A stretch of DNA of 64,000 nt. Origin: Alcanivorax sp. REN37 (lineage in GTDB: Bacteria; Pseudomonadota; Gammaproteobacteria; Pseudomonadales; Alcanivoracaceae). Below the pieces are notes generated by a model. It worked only from the letters and a program-made list of their open reading frames with translations. It made no database searches and was not told where the DNA came from. Of the stretch, positions 25,686 through 36,600 are shown piece after piece. Positions within the stretch are counted from its first letter, which is position 1, and each line of letters opens with the position of its first letter. The DNA lies in assembly GCF_041102775.1 (NCBI RefSeq), contig NZ_JBGCUO010000001.1, forward strand, positions 2,232,001 through 2,296,000. Direction: 5' to 3'. The position numbers and the translations under genes are program-made.

Positions 25686-26986
25686 GCCTGCGCCTGAAAC
25701 TGATGCTGACGCTGGGCCTGTCGCTGACGCTGCTGTGGGTGGCCACCGCGGTGTGGGTGTTCGAGGGCATCAGCCGCCGCATTGATGACACCCTCGACCA
25801 GCGGCTGGTGGCATCGGCGCACATGATCAGTAACCTGATCGGCCAACTGCCAGTGACCGACCTCGGCGAATTGGAGGCCGTGCAGAGCGTGGTGGCCGGG
25901 GTGCAAGGGGTCGCGTGTCAGGTGCGCAGCCGCACCGGCAGCCTGCTGCTGCAGACCCACCCGCTGCTGCCCGCCGACGCCCGCAGTCCTGCACCAGGCT
26001 GGAGCCGGCTGGAGCTGGACGGCACCGTGTGGCGACTCTACACCCTCGACCGCCACGGCATTTTAGTGTCCACCGCTGACCGTCTCGATGAGCGGCAAGC
26101 GCTGCGCAACAGCTTCCTCACCGGTACCGCGCTGTCGTTCACAGTGGCGCTGCTTGGTTCGCTGGCGCTGTTGTGGCTGATCCTTACCCGCACCTTCCGG
26201 CCGCTGTCGCGCCTGACCGGCACCCTCGCCGGCCTCAGCCCCACCGACTTGGCACCGCTGCCCGACCGCGATCTGCCGCTGGAAATCGTGCCGCTGGTGC
26301 GCACTATTAATGGCCTGTTCGCTCGCTTCGGCGACACCCTGGAGCGCGAAACCCGCTTCACCAGCAACGCGGCCCACGAGCTGCGTACCCCGCTCACCGC
26401 CGCCAAAACTCAGCTGCAACTGGTGCAGCGGGCAGCGCCGGAACGCCGCGCCCACCACCTCAGCCGTGCCGAGCATGCGCTGGAGCGGCTGGAACGCATC
26501 ATCAACCAGCTGCTGACACTGGCCCGCATCGACAGCGACCAAGTCGATACCCGCCCCGGCCCCGCCAGCGTTGGCAGTGTGTTGGAGGAGCTGGCGGCCC
26601 ACTATCCGATTGCGCCAGTGTTATCGGTGAGCAGCGCCGACCGCGCGCGGTTGACGCCGATCGACAGCGACCTGTGGCAGGTGGCGGTGCGCAATCTGGT
26701 CGACAACGCGCTCTGCCACGGCGACGGTTTGTTGCGCATGCAGGTACAACACCAGCACGGGCAATTGCAGGTACAGCTGTGCAACCGCCTCGCCGATGGC
26801 GCGCAGCTGCCGGCCGCCGCCGGCGAGCGGTTCCGGCGCGGGCCCACTAGCCAGGGCGCCGGCCTCGGGTTGTCCATTGTCGAGGCGCTGTGCCGACGGT
26901 ACGCTGGCCAGCTCACGCTGGACCCCGGCACCGATACCCTGACTGTGGTCCTGACGTTCCCGGCGGCTGCTGCCGTCCCTGTCTGA
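25682..26986 (+). CDS. sensor histidine kinase (QseC/DsbS-like)
   Basis: 434 residues. Membrane helices near 8-28 and 150-172 flank a periplasmic sensor region of about 120 residues. A HAMP-like linker leads to the H box [13 protein letters not shown] (His232), then the N box [11 protein letters not shown] and the G box [12 protein letters not shown]. The catalytic core is complete. The signal is unknown; the periplasmic region has one Cys (GVACQVRS). GTG 25682 overlaps the regulator stop. gloA follows after 13 bases with its own AGGAG, so the system is transcribed with gloA and the MATE gene. Confidence 0.92.
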   Translation: MSLRLKLMLTLGLSLTLLWVATAVWVFEGISRRIDDTLDQRLVASAHMISNLIGQLPVTDLGELEAVQSVVAGVQGVACQVRSRTGSLLLQTHPLLPADARSPAPGWSRLELDGTVWRLYTLDRHGILVSTADRLDERQALRNSFLTGTALSFTVALLGSLALLWLILTRTFRPLSRLTGTLAGLSPTDLAPLPDRDLPLEIVPLVRTINGLFARFGDTLERETRFTSNAAHELRTPLTAAKTQLQLVQRAAPERRAHHLSRAEHALERLERIINQLLTLARIDSDQVDTRPGPASVGSVLEELAAHYPIAPVLSVSSADRARLTPIDSDLWQVAVRNLVDNALCHGDGLLRMQVQHQHGQLQVQLCNRLADGAQLPAAAGERFRRGPTSQGAGLGLSIVEALCRRYAGQLTLDPGTDTLTVVLTFPAAAAVPV

Positions 26987-26999
26987 GGAGCCTGCGCCC

Positions 27000-27557
27000 A
27001 TGGCACAACATTTCGATACCGGCCCCGGCCTGTGTGATGCCCCCGATGCGGTGACCACCGATTACCGCCTGACGCAAACCATGCTGCGCATCAAGGACCC
27101 GGCGCTGAGCCTGGATTTCTACACCCGCGTGCTCGGTATGCGGCTGGTCCGGCGGCTGGATTTCCCGGAAATGAAGTTCTCGCTGTACTTCATCGGTTTT
27201 ATTCCCGCCAGCGAAGACCACGCGGTGCCCAGCGATGACTTGGCGCGCACCACCTACACCTTTAATCGCGACAACCTGCTGGAGCTGACCCACAACTGGG
27301 GCACCGAGGACGACGCTGATTTCAGCTACCACGACGGCAACCAAGACCCGCGCGGTTTTGGCCACATCGGCATCACGGTGCCGGATGTGTACGCCGCCAG
27401 TGAACGCTTCGAACAACTCGGAGTGCCGTTCGTGAAGCGTCCCGATGACGGCAAAATGAAGGGCTTGGCGTTCATCAAAGACCCGGACGGCTACTGGATT
27501 GAAGTGATCCAAGCCGACATGGTGGAACGCCAAGCGCGTACCGGAGACGCCGCCTGA
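27000..27557 (+). CDS. gloA: glyoxalase I (lactoylglutathione lyase)
   Basis: Converts the hemithioacetal of methylglyoxal and glutathione to S-lactoylglutathione. The 185-residue size and spacing fit the longer, eukaryote-like form rather than the 135-residue E. coli form. Metal ligands are visible: Gln26 (TQTMLRI), Glu95 (LLELTHNWG), His122 (GFGHIGI) and Glu168 (YWIEVI). Longer GloA forms are often zinc enzymes. AGGAG stands upstream of ATG 27000. It is third in the regulator-kinase-gloA-MATE string, so detoxification may be co-regulated with the thiol-redox response. Confidence 0.95.
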   Translation: MAQHFDTGPGLCDAPDAVTTDYRLTQTMLRIKDPALSLDFYTRVLGMRLVRRLDFPEMKFSLYFIGFIPASEDHAVPSDDLARTTYTFNRDNLLELTHNWGTEDDADFSYHDGNQDPRGFGHIGITVPDVYAASERFEQLGVPFVKRPDDGKMKGLAFIKDPDGYWIEVIQADMVERQARTGDAA

Positions 27558-28876
27558 GTCAGCCCGCCCCAACCACCGCAGCGCCCAGCTACCGCACCCT
27601 GCTGAGCTGGGCGCTGCCGGTGATGCTGGCCAACATCGCGGTGCCACTGCTGGGCATCGCTGACACCGCCATCATCGGCCACCGCGGCGACAGCGCCGCG
27701 CTCGGCGCCATCGCCCTCGGCGGGCTGATGTTGAGCTTTCTGTATTGGGCGTTCGGCTTCCTGCGCATGGGCACCACCGCACAGGTGGCGGCCGCCAGCG
27801 GCGCCGCCGCCGATGCGCGCCTGCGTGGCGAAGTACAGCGCGCGCTGCAATTGGGCGCCGGCATCGGCTTGGTGCTGTTGCTACTGCACTCACCGTTGCT
27901 GGCCCTCGGCCTGTCACTGCTGGATGCCAGTGATGCGGTGTTGGCCGGGGTTGATGACTACATCTCGATCCGCATCTGGGCCGCGCCGGCCACGCTGATG
28001 ACCTATGCCGTGCTCGGCACCCTGATCGGGCTCGGCCGCACCCGCCACCTGCTGTGGCTGCAACTGCTGCTCAACGGTCTCAATCTGGCGCTCGATATCC
28101 TGTTCGCGGTGGTGCTCGACTACGGCCTGCGCGGCATCGCCATGGGCACCGTGATCGCCGAGTGGTGCGCGCTGGCCGCCGGTTTGTACTGGTTGCGCGG
28201 CCTGCTGCCGAAGGTGGCCGCCGCCAAGGCTGCACGTGGTGACTGGCGCCAACTGCTCAACGTCCACGCCAACTTATTCTGGCGCACGCTGTTCCTGCTG
28301 CTGGGCATGATGTGGTTTGCCAATGCCGGCGCCCGCCTCGGCGACCTCGAATTAGCGGCCAATCACCTGCTGCTGCAGTTCATCAGCTTCTCGGCGTTCT
28401 TCCTCGATGGCTATGCCTATGTGGTGGAGGCGCAGGTGGGTCAGGCGCGCGGCGCCGGCCAGCGCCACCGGTTGGTGATGGTGATCCGCCGTACCACGGT
28501 GCTGGCGGTGACCACCGCCGTGGCGCTGGCAACGCTGCTGTGGAGTGCCGGGCCGTGGCTGATTGCACTGCTCACTTCGCTGCCGGATGTGCAATCGCGG
28601 GCGGCAGAATTTCTGCCGTGGGCGGCGCTGTATGTGCTGCTGTCTTGCGCCGCATTCCAGCTCGATGGCCTGTGCATCGGTCTTAATGCCAGCGCGCCCA
28701 TGCGCAACGCCACCGGCATCGCGCTGGTGCTGTTCCTGCTGGCCGATGCGTGGCTGACGCCGCGTTATGGCAACCTCGGGCTGTGGTGGGCATTCATCCT
28801 ATTCGTGCTGGCGCGTGCGTTGGCGCTGTGGCCGTGGCGCAGCGCTCTGGCTGCCAAGTTGCCGTCCAGAACGTAA
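27554..28876 (+). CDS. MATE family multidrug exporter (DinF-like), apparent CTG start
   Basis: About 440 residues if it begins at CTG 27554, with twelve hydrophobic helices. The opening helix [20 protein letters not shown] and DTAIIGH match the MATE/DinF start. The first ATG/GTG codons (GTG 27620, ATG 27623) fall inside the first membrane helix and would remove about 22 residues. There is no ATG, GTG or TTG between 27557 and 27619 in frame. CTG 27554 overlaps the gloA TGA (CTGA) and has GGAG (27543-27546) seven bases upstream. MATE pumps export cationic compounds using Na+ or H+ gradients. CTG use is inferred, not proved. Confidence 0.85.
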   Translation: MSQPAPTTAAPSYRTLLSWALPVMLANIAVPLLGIADTAIIGHRGDSAALGAIALGGLMLSFLYWAFGFLRMGTTAQVAAASGAAADARLRGEVQRALQLGAGIGLVLLLLHSPLLALGLSLLDASDAVLAGVDDYISIRIWAAPATLMTYAVLGTLIGLGRTRHLLWLQLLLNGLNLALDILFAVVLDYGLRGIAMGTVIAEWCALAAGLYWLRGLLPKVAAAKAARGDWRQLLNVHANLFWRTLFLLLGMMWFANAGARLGDLELAANHLLLQFISFSAFFLDGYAYVVEAQVGQARGAGQRHRLVMVIRRTTVLAVTTAVALATLLWSAGPWLIALLTSLPDVQSRAAEFLPWAALYVLLSCAAFQLDGLCIGLNASAPMRNATGIALVLFLLADAWLTPRYGNLGLWWAFILFVLARALALWPWRSALAAKLPSRT

Positions 28877-28972
28877 AATCCCCGCGCGCGCCGGCTGCCG
28901 GCGTGGCATTGCCCTGAGCTTCCCGGCAGCATGACGCCAGTTTCATCGCCGTTCTAGCACAGGAGTGCCTCA

Positions 28973-31333
28973 ATGATTGTTTCCCCGTTCCGCGCTGCGA
29001 CGCTGGGCCTGCTGGCGTTGCTGACGCTGGCGGCCTGCAGCGATTACAAGGAGCTGGCCAGCCATCAAAGCCCGCTGCCACCGCCGGTGGCGCGACCGGT
29101 CAGCTACGCCGCCGACGTGCAACCGATCATCGAGCACAAGTGCTTGGCCTGCCACGGCTGTTACGACGCGCCCTGCCAGCTGAAGCTGGAAACCGCCGAA
29201 GGTCTGCTGCGCGGTGCCAGTCCGGAACCGGTCTACAATGGCTCGCGCCGTCAGAATATGTCACCGACCCGACTCGGCATCGATGCCCACGGCGAAGCCG
29301 CTTGGCGCGAAAAAGGCTTCCACTCGGTGCTGGAACCCACCGCTGAGCACGAAGCGCTGCTGTATCGCATGATCGCGCTCGGCAAACAGCACCCGCTGCC
29401 GGCCAACGCGCGGCTGCCATCACGCATCGACATCAGCCCCAACCGCACGCACCAGTGCGTCACCAGTGACCAATTCCACAAGTACGAGCGCAAGCACGCA
29501 CTGGAAGGCATGCCGTTTGCGGTCACCGGCCTTAGCGATGCCGAGTTCTCGATTCTGCGCGCTTGGTTCGACCAAGGCGCCACCGTCAGCCCGCGGGCAG
29601 TTACCGCTACTGCCGCCGAGCAAGCGCTGGCCGAGCGGTGGGAAGCCTGGCTGAACCAGCGCAGTGACCGCCAACAACTGGTGGCGCGCTGGATCTACGA
29701 GCACTTGTTCTTGGCGCATCTGTATCTGGAAGAGCGCGGCGCGGACACCCATTACTACGAGTTGATTCGCTCCTACACCCCGCCCGGCGAGCCGATCGAG
29801 CCGGTGGCCACGGTGCGCCCCAATGACGACCCGGAAGCGCCGGTGTTCTACCGCCTGCAACTGCTGCAGGAGCCGATCGTGCACAAGCGCCATATCACCT
29901 TCCGCTTTGATGGCGACAAGCTGGCCCGGTCACAGCAGCTGTTCTTCGGCGAAGCGTGGCAGCTTGAGGCGCTGCCGGGCTACGACGCCGAGCTGCGCGC
30001 CAACCCGTTCGAGACCTTCGCCGCGATTCCGGCGCGGGCGCGTTACCAGTTCATGCTCGATGAGGCGGAGTACTTCACCCGCACTTTCATCCGCGGCCCG
30101 GTGTGCCGTGGTCAGATCGCCACCGATGTGATCCGCGACCATTTCTGGACGCTGTTCCAACACCCGGACCACGACGCGTACATCACCGACGCGGATTACC
30201 GGGCGCTGGCCACACCGCTACTGGGGATGCCGGGCCAGAACGACCGCTTGCTGTCGATGAGCAGCGAATGGAAACACTACCTCGGCCTGCGTAACCAGTA
30301 CGTGGTGCAACGCCAAGACCACTACCGCGACACCGTCACCGATGGCGCCGCCCTGGACCATGTGTGGGATGGCGACGGCGACAACCACAACGCGCTGCTG
30401 ACCATTGCTCGCCACCACGACAGCGCGTCGGTGCGACGCGGCTTGATCGGTCCCGAGCCACGCACCATCTGGTGGATGGATTACCCGCTGTTCGAGCGCA
30501 CTTACTACGAGTTGGTGGTGAACTTCGATGTGTTCGGCAACCTCGCGCACCAAGCGCAGACGCGGCTGTACTTCGACCTGATCCGCCACGAAGCGGAAGA
30601 AAACTATTTGCGGCTGATGCCGCCGGGCGACCGGCTGCCGCTGCAGCACAGCTGGTATCAAGGACTGGGCAAACTGAAGCTGCGCATTACTTACGCACCG
30701 CTGGATGCCGAGGCCGCCAGCGCCGAGCCGTTCCGCAGCGACGACCCGATGACCGAAATGACGTTGCGACTGCTGGACCGGTTCCGCGACATCAACGCCA
30801 TGCCGGATGACTACCTTAACCGCTGCCAAGGCGCCGGCTGCGGCCGCCCGGATCAGCCGGACTGGATCCGTGCCAGCGACCGGCTGCTGTCGGACATTGC
30901 CGCCAAGCACCCGGACAAAGTGCCGGGCATTCTGCACCTGCCGGAAGTGACCTTCTTGCGCGTGCATCGGCCAGACGGCGACCGCACCGTCTACACCCTG
31001 GTGCGCAACCGTGCCCACTCCAACGTCGCCTTTATGATGGGCGAGTCGCTGCGCTACCTGCCGGAGGAAGACAGCGTCACCGTCTATCCCGGTATCTTCG
31101 GCAGCTACCCGAACTTCATGTTTGATGTGGCCGCCGATGAGCTGAGCGAGTTCGTCGACCGGTTGCGCCAAGCCAAAGACGCCGATCCGTTCGAGCAGAT
31201 TGCCAACCGCTGGGGCGTGCGCCGCACCCACCCAGCGTTTTGGGAGGTGCTGCACGACTTCACCGCCTGGCAGAGCGAGCACGAGCCGCTGCAGGCGGGG
31301 ATCTTCGATATCAACCGGTTCGAAAACCTGTAA
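28973..31333 (+). CDS. cti: periplasmic fatty acid cis/trans isomerase, c-type cytochrome
   Basis: 786 residues. Cti turns cis-unsaturated phospholipid acyl chains into trans, stiffening the membrane under solvent or heat stress. The heme-binding C-L-A-C-H at 57-61 is followed by GCYDAPC. The N-terminus is an export signal with a lipobox-like L-A-A-C (Cys22), so the protein may be a lipoprotein. The length fits the family (about 760-790 in Pseudomonas). ATG 28973 has AGGAG eight bases upstream. Cti is usually constitutive and controlled by substrate access. It has its own terminator and is convergent with an AraC regulator. Confidence 0.95.
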   Translation: MIVSPFRAATLGLLALLTLAACSDYKELASHQSPLPPPVARPVSYAADVQPIIEHKCLACHGCYDAPCQLKLETAEGLLRGASPEPVYNGSRRQNMSPTRLGIDAHGEAAWREKGFHSVLEPTAEHEALLYRMIALGKQHPLPANARLPSRIDISPNRTHQCVTSDQFHKYERKHALEGMPFAVTGLSDAEFSILRAWFDQGATVSPRAVTATAAEQALAERWEAWLNQRSDRQQLVARWIYEHLFLAHLYLEERGADTHYYELIRSYTPPGEPIEPVATVRPNDDPEAPVFYRLQLLQEPIVHKRHITFRFDGDKLARSQQLFFGEAWQLEALPGYDAELRANPFETFAAIPARARYQFMLDEAEYFTRTFIRGPVCRGQIATDVIRDHFWTLFQHPDHDAYITDADYRALATPLLGMPGQNDRLLSMSSEWKHYLGLRNQYVVQRQDHYRDTVTDGAALDHVWDGDGDNHNALLTIARHHDSASVRRGLIGPEPRTIWWMDYPLFERTYYELVVNFDVFGNLAHQAQTRLYFDLIRHEAEENYLRLMPPGDRLPLQHSWYQGLGKLKLRITYAPLDAEAASAEPFRSDDPMTEMTLRLLDRFRDINAMPDDYLNRCQGAGCGRPDQPDWIRASDRLLSDIAAKHPDKVPGILHLPEVTFLRVHRPDGDRTVYTLVRNRAHSNVAFMMGESLRYLPEEDSVTVYPGIFGSYPNFMFDVAADELSEFVDRLRQAKDADPFEQIANRWGVRRTHPAFWEVLHDFTAWQSEHEPLQAGIFDINRFENL

Positions 31334-31368
31334 TTCATCACTGTTGACGCCCGCCGCACGGCGGGCCG

Positions 31369-31406
31369 AAGCCGCACTGTCCTGATCGATGGTGCGGCTT
31401 TTTTTA
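31369..31406 (+). terminator. intrinsic terminator of cti
   Basis: Stem AAGCCGCA / TGCGGCTT with a 16-base loop, then a run of T. Confidence 0.8.
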
Positions 31407-31559
31407 TGGATCGAATAAAGACGGGATGTCGGACTTTATGAAAACAAAAAAAATCGTGATGACTGAATATCACAGGCGCTTTAAGCCACCACCTACACGT
31501 TGATCGGGCAGTCTATAACGGCCGTGTAAATCAAGCCCTCGCGCTGCACCCGCCGCCGT

Positions 31560-32579
31560 TCAGCGACCACTTCTGCGGTACTCACTGGGCGATTGCCCGA
31601 ACCAACGCCGGAACGCGCGGGTGAAGCTGGCGGTATCGGCATAGCCCAACTGCAACGCCAACTCGTCCAGCTTCATGGTGGTGTTCTGCAGCAGTTGCAC
31701 CGCCAATTGTTCGCGCTCCACGTCCACCAATTGGCGAAAACTGGTGCCTTCCTCCGCCAGCCGCCGACGCAGGCTGCGTGGTGCCATGGCCAACTGCGCC
31801 GCCACCGCCTCCAGCGATGCCGCCATGCCGTCTTCGCCCAGCAGCAATTGCCGCACCTGACCACTGATACCGGCCACCTGGCGACGCTCCAACTGGGTGC
31901 GGCACTGCGCTTCCAGCAGGCTGACCAGATGCACGTCGTACATCGGCAGCGGCAACTCCACATCCGGCCGACGCAAGACGATGGCGTTGCGCGGACACTC
32001 CCAACGCGGCGCGATGCCGCATAGTTCTTCAATCCGCGCGGCATAGGGCGGCGCCTTGCCCTGGAACTCGAAACGCAGCACATGCAGGCCCGACAGGGTC
32101 AGCTCGTCGAACAGGTTGATGGCGGTGGCGGTGTCGCGCTCCAGCAAGAACTGGCGCAGATGTTCGGGAATGTGCGACGGGTCGGCACTGATGCCGTACT
32201 CCTGTTCGTCACAGAAGATGCTCAGACGGCAGTAAGCAGTACTCAGCGGCAGGTAGCGCAGCGCGCGCTCCAGTGCTTCGCGCAGGTTGCGGCTGGTGCG
32301 CAGCGCAAAGCCCCAGATACCAAACGTGGCCACGTTGTAGCGCAGCCCCAATTCAAAACCCAGCGCCGGCACTGCTGGCAGCGCCCGCATCAGGTTTTCG
32401 ATCAAACGCATTTCCTGCTCACGGGCAATCAGCAATTCAGCGTCGCGCAATTGATCGGCATCGAGGCCGGTGCCCGCGAGGCAGGTTTCGAGGCTGACGC
32501 CGTGGCGTGCGGCAAAGTTGACCATCACCTGGCTGATCGCCACCGGGTGCTGGAAACGGCTGTCTTGGGCTGTGTTCAT
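31560..32579 (-). CDS. AraC-family regulator with arabinose-binding-like N-terminal domain
   Basis: About 339 residues. The N-terminal 200 residues follow the PF12625-type ligand domain (motifs HGVSLETCLAGTGL, LGFELGLRYNVATFGIWGFA). The C-terminal 100 form the double helix-turn-helix: LDELALQLGYADTASFTRAFRRWFGQSP is the second HTH (residues about 305-335). Relatives such as OruR and several lipid or alkane regulators activate catabolic genes. ATG 32579 is chosen; ATG 32597 is also possible and neither has a good ribosome site. It is divergent from the desaturase gene (139 bases between starts), its most likely target. Confidence 0.88.
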   Translation of the reverse strand: MNTAQDSRFQHPVAISQVMVNFAARHGVSLETCLAGTGLDADQLRDAELLIAREQEMRLIENLMRALPAVPALGFELGLRYNVATFGIWGFALRTSRNLREALERALRYLPLSTAYCRLSIFCDEQEYGISADPSHIPEHLRQFLLERDTATAINLFDELTLSGLHVLRFEFQGKAPPYAARIEELCGIAPRWECPRNAIVLRRPDVELPLPMYDVHLVSLLEAQCRTQLERRQVAGISGQVRQLLLGEDGMAASLEAVAAQLAMAPRSLRRRLAEEGTSFRQLVDVEREQLAVQLLQNTTMKLDELALQLGYADTASFTRAFRRWFGQSPSEYRRSGR

Positions 32580-32718
32580 ACCGGAAAGTTCGGCCATCAA
32601 AAGTAACGGGCGGCGTGGCCAGAAATGCTTGGCGCCAGGCCCCAAGTGCCCTGTCTGGTGTGCAGAGCTGGCCGCTAATGTTGCACAACGACAAGGTTGC
32701 GGGAAGCAGGAACACAGC

Positions 32719-33618
32719 ATGCAGCAGGATTTGAACGCACTGAACAAACAAGCAATCGCCATTGCGCGTGAGTACACCAACGACATAGCGTGGCCGACGC
32801 TGCTGCTGGCTGGCGTGGCCCTGCTGCTGGTGGTCGGTACGCTGGCGCTGTATGTACTCGGCGTGTTGCCGTTGCTGCCGGCGCTGCTGCTGTATGCCAT
32901 CGCCACTTACATGTCGTACACGCCGCTGCACGAGGCGGCCCACGCCAACCTTCACGGCCGCCACGAACGGCTCCAGTGGCTCAACCATCTGTGCGGTTAC
33001 CTGATGGCGCCGCTGATCCTGGTGCCCTACTCCACCCACCGGGTGGAGCACTTCACCCACCACCGCTACACCAACCAGCCCGATAAAGACCCGGATTATG
33101 TGGTGAGCGGCATGCGCGGTGGACTGCTGGCGTTTTTGGTGTGCGGGCTGCGCTTCCTGTGGACGCAGAACACTTTCTTGTTCCGCGATCACTGGGCCAA
33201 GGCGCCGTGGCGCGAGCGCGCCATCTACATCGCGGAGGTGACGCTGGCGCTGGGTTGGCGCATCGCGCTAGTCGCACTGGCCAGCCGCGAGCTGACCTGG
33301 GTGCTGGTGGTGTTTGGCTATCTCGCCGGTGCGTTCTTCACCGCCTACTGGTTTGCCTACCGACCGCATCTGCCCTACACCGACGCCGGCCGCTACCGCA
33401 ACACCAACAGTCTGCTGATGCCGCGCTGGATGAAGCCGCTGGAGTGGTTCTGGTTTGGCCAGAACCTGCATTCGGTGCACCACCTGTTCCCGCGCGTGCC
33501 GTTTTACCGCTATCACGCGCTGCACCGGCGCATCGAACCGGCCATGCGCGCCCATGGCACGCCCATGATCGGCATTTTCCACCGCCGGCCGCTGCCGCCA
33601 ACAACGCCAGAACGCTGA
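32719..33618 (+). CDS. membrane fatty acid desaturase/hydroxylase family protein
   Basis: 299 residues, several membrane helices. Three histidine clusters of a di-iron membrane oxygenase are present: HEAAH (near 75), THRVEHFTHHRYTN (near 110) and HSVHHLFP (near 258). The family includes acyl-lipid desaturases and carotenoid hydroxylases/ketolases. Neighbouring cti and the AraC regulator favour a membrane-lipid role, but carotenoid substrates cannot be excluded. ATG 32719 has AGGAA upstream. It could supply cis-unsaturated chains that Cti then isomerises (inference). Confidence 0.85.
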   Translation: MQQDLNALNKQAIAIAREYTNDIAWPTLLLAGVALLLVVGTLALYVLGVLPLLPALLLYAIATYMSYTPLHEAAHANLHGRHERLQWLNHLCGYLMAPLILVPYSTHRVEHFTHHRYTNQPDKDPDYVVSGMRGGLLAFLVCGLRFLWTQNTFLFRDHWAKAPWRERAIYIAEVTLALGWRIALVALASRELTWVLVVFGYLAGAFFTAYWFAYRPHLPYTDAGRYRNTNSLLMPRWMKPLEWFWFGQNLHSVHHLFPRVPFYRYHALHRRIEPAMRAHGTPMIGIFHRRPLPPTTPER

Positions 33619-33641
33619 CTCGCCAGCCCGCAGTCACCATC

Positions 33642-33671
33642 AAAAAGCCGGAGCGAACTCCGGCTTTTTTT
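33642..33671. terminator. bidirectional terminator
   Basis: A run, stem AAGCCGGA / TCCGGCTT with a short loop, T run. It lies between the convergent desaturase and DUF2339 genes and touches the DUF2339 stop. Confidence 0.85.
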
Positions 33672-36600
33672 CACTCGCTGCGGTTGGCCTGCCGCGGTGG
33701 CAGTGGCGCCACATAGCCCACCACCAGCACCAGCACGCCGACGCCGATGAACGACACAATGCGCGCCAAGCTGCCTTGCTGGCCCAATTCCACCAGGAAC
33801 AGTTTCAGCACCACCACCGCGATCACTGCCGCACCGACCATCCACAGACTGCGTTGACCACGGCGGTGGCCGCCCCACATCAGCGCCAGCGCCATCAGCA
33901 TCCACACCAGTGACCAACCAGCTTGCACGAACATCGAGTGCAGCATTGCTGAGCTGTGCCAGGGCACCTGCAGCCAGTGGTATGCGGTACGCATCACCAG
34001 CGTGGTGGCCCACACCGCCCACAGCAGGCCGGCCAGCACCCGGCTGCCGTGCTGTTGCCAGCCCGGTGCGGCACGCCACAGCGTCGGCCACAGCGCCACT
34101 AATGCCAGTGCCAGCAACTCCAGGGGGTTGAGCAGCGGCAGGTAGCGCAGGCCAAAGCCGGCACCACTACCGGTCAGCAACAGCACCGCACTGAGCCACG
34201 TTCCCAGCGCCAGCAGCGGCAACGCCAACTGCTGATAGGCAGCCGGTTGCAGCCGCAGCGGCCAACGTCGTGGCGCCGCCGAGCGTGACAGCGCCCACAG
34301 CGCCGCCAGTCCCATCGCCAGCGCCGCCCAACGCCCCCACGCCGACCACGGCCAGCCCCCGCTGACCCCCTCACCCACCGCCAACGCCGCCAACACCACG
34401 GTCAACACAGCGCCGGCGGCGTGGGCCAAGCGCCCGGCTGCCGCCAGTGTGGCCAGACCCACCGCATGAGCCGCCAGCAGTGCCAACCAGGCCAACGGCA
34501 CCCAGCCCGCTAACACCGGCGCGGTACGCGGCCAACCCAGTAGCAACGCCAACAGCGCCAGCGGCGCCACCGCCAGCAGGCCACGTGCCGCCGCCGGCCA
34601 CGCCAGCAGCGCACCGTAGCCACGCAGCAGCAACCCGGTGGCAGCGATCAGCGCCAGCAACGCCGCCCACAGTGCCCGTCCTTGCCAAGCGGCGGTCAGC
34701 CACTCCAGCCACACCACCCCCCACACCAGCAGCGTTGCCGCTAGCGCCGTGCCAGCGGCCCAGCGCCAACGGCCACCGAGTCGATACAGCGCCGCCGCGC
34801 CGGTGGCCAGCAAGCCACTGACCAACAGGCCCTGCCACAGCGGCGGCTGGAGACCGTGATCCAGCACCCGTGCCAGCAAACCCAGTAACCACCCAAACGC
34901 CGACAGCGCCAACAGCGCCGAGCCCACCGCCGCCAACAACGGCCAGCGCTGCTGCCACGCCAGCAGCAACACCGCCACCGCCAGCCCCGCCCAGGCCAGC
35001 ACCCAATACAGTGCCTGCGCGCTGTGCAGCAGCGGGGACAACAGCAGCAGCGCGGCCAGCACCACGCCCCACAGCGGCTGCAAACGACCGTCTGCAGCCG
35101 GCTGGCGACGCATCAAGGCGGCGCTGGTCGCGAACGCCGCCACCAGCAGCCACAGGCCCAGGGACGAGCCGGCCAGCGCGGTGTCGACGCCGTGACGCAG
35201 GCTGGCCAAGAACGCCAGCAGCGCGCCGCCCTGGATCACCACACCCAGCCAGCGCGGTGCCCGCCGCTGCTGACGGCTGCCAAGCCAGTACAGCCCGGCC
35301 CCTTCCACCGCCCAGACGGCCGCGCTCCAGCCGGCATTGAGCGCCAGCGGAATGGCCAGACTGGCAAACACTAGCGCCAACATCGCGCAGGTGTCGGTCA
35401 GCAACGCCGCCGGCGCACCCCAGCGCCGCCGCGTGCCCCACGCCAGCACGCCGTAGAACAGTCCCCACCCCAACGCGCTGATCGCCATCGCATAAGGCAG
35501 GTGCCCCACCACTGCCGCTTGCAGCCCCAAGCCCAGCAATGGCGGCGCCAACAACTGGCCGCCTTGCAGCGTGCGCGCCAGCGAACGACCGGCATTCAGG
35601 CTCTGGCGACTGAGCAGCACGCCCATCAGCCCATGCAGTGCCACCAGCGCCAACAAGAACGGCTCCACCTGCCACAACAGCGCCGGCTGGTAATCACGCA
35701 CGCCCCAAGCGGCGGCCAACGCAAAGGTGCCAATCAACGCCACGCGGTTAAGTTGGCGCCACTGGCGCACCGCGCTGATGGCTGTCAACGCGAGATTTAG
35801 TACCAACAGATAACTGAACAGCGCCAGCGCTTGGCTGCTACCGGTGGACACCAATACCGGCGCTGCCAAGGCGCCCGCCAATGCCACCACCGCTAACGCT
35901 TCCGAGTTCTCCCGCAGTGCACGCCAGACCAGCAGCGCACTGAGCACCACCATCAGCGTCAGCCCGACACCGGTGGGCAATAGCGGATGCAGCTTCACGG
36001 TCGCCAGCGTCGTCAGATAGAGCACCGCGATCCCGGCACCCTGCAGAATCTGCGCATAGCCCGGGCGCCGCCGGCGCAGCAGCACACCGACCCCGGCCAA
36101 CACGCCGCCCACTGCCGCCACGCCGAGGTAGCGCAGCCAGATTGGCACTACCCATCCCTCGGTGGCATGGCGCAGCAGAAACGCCAGACCGATGAACAAC
36201 AGCAACACGCCCAGCTTCGCCAGCGCGTTGCCGCCGGCCAGCCGGTTGCGCAGGCGCGCGGCGAAGCCAGTGAGCGCATCACCATGATCCGGGCCCGACG
36301 GCGGGCTGCTGTTGCCGCCCCCGGCTGCGGATGGCGCTGCGGTGCGCGACGGGGCGACCGCCTCGAGCGCCACGGTGCCCACTGCCGCGTGCGGGGGGAT
36401 GCCGGCTTGGCTTGGCGCCGCTGGCGCCATAGGTACCGCCGGTGCAGCGCCCCGCTCGCGCTCTGCTGTCGGTACTGCTGCAGCGACACCAAGCGAGGAG
36501 CTTGTGACCGGAGTCGATGGGGATGCCGCCGTTTCAGATGGGCGCACAGCGGAGGCCACGCTCGGGGACGAGGTGGCGGCCGGCGCCGAAGCGGCCGCCG

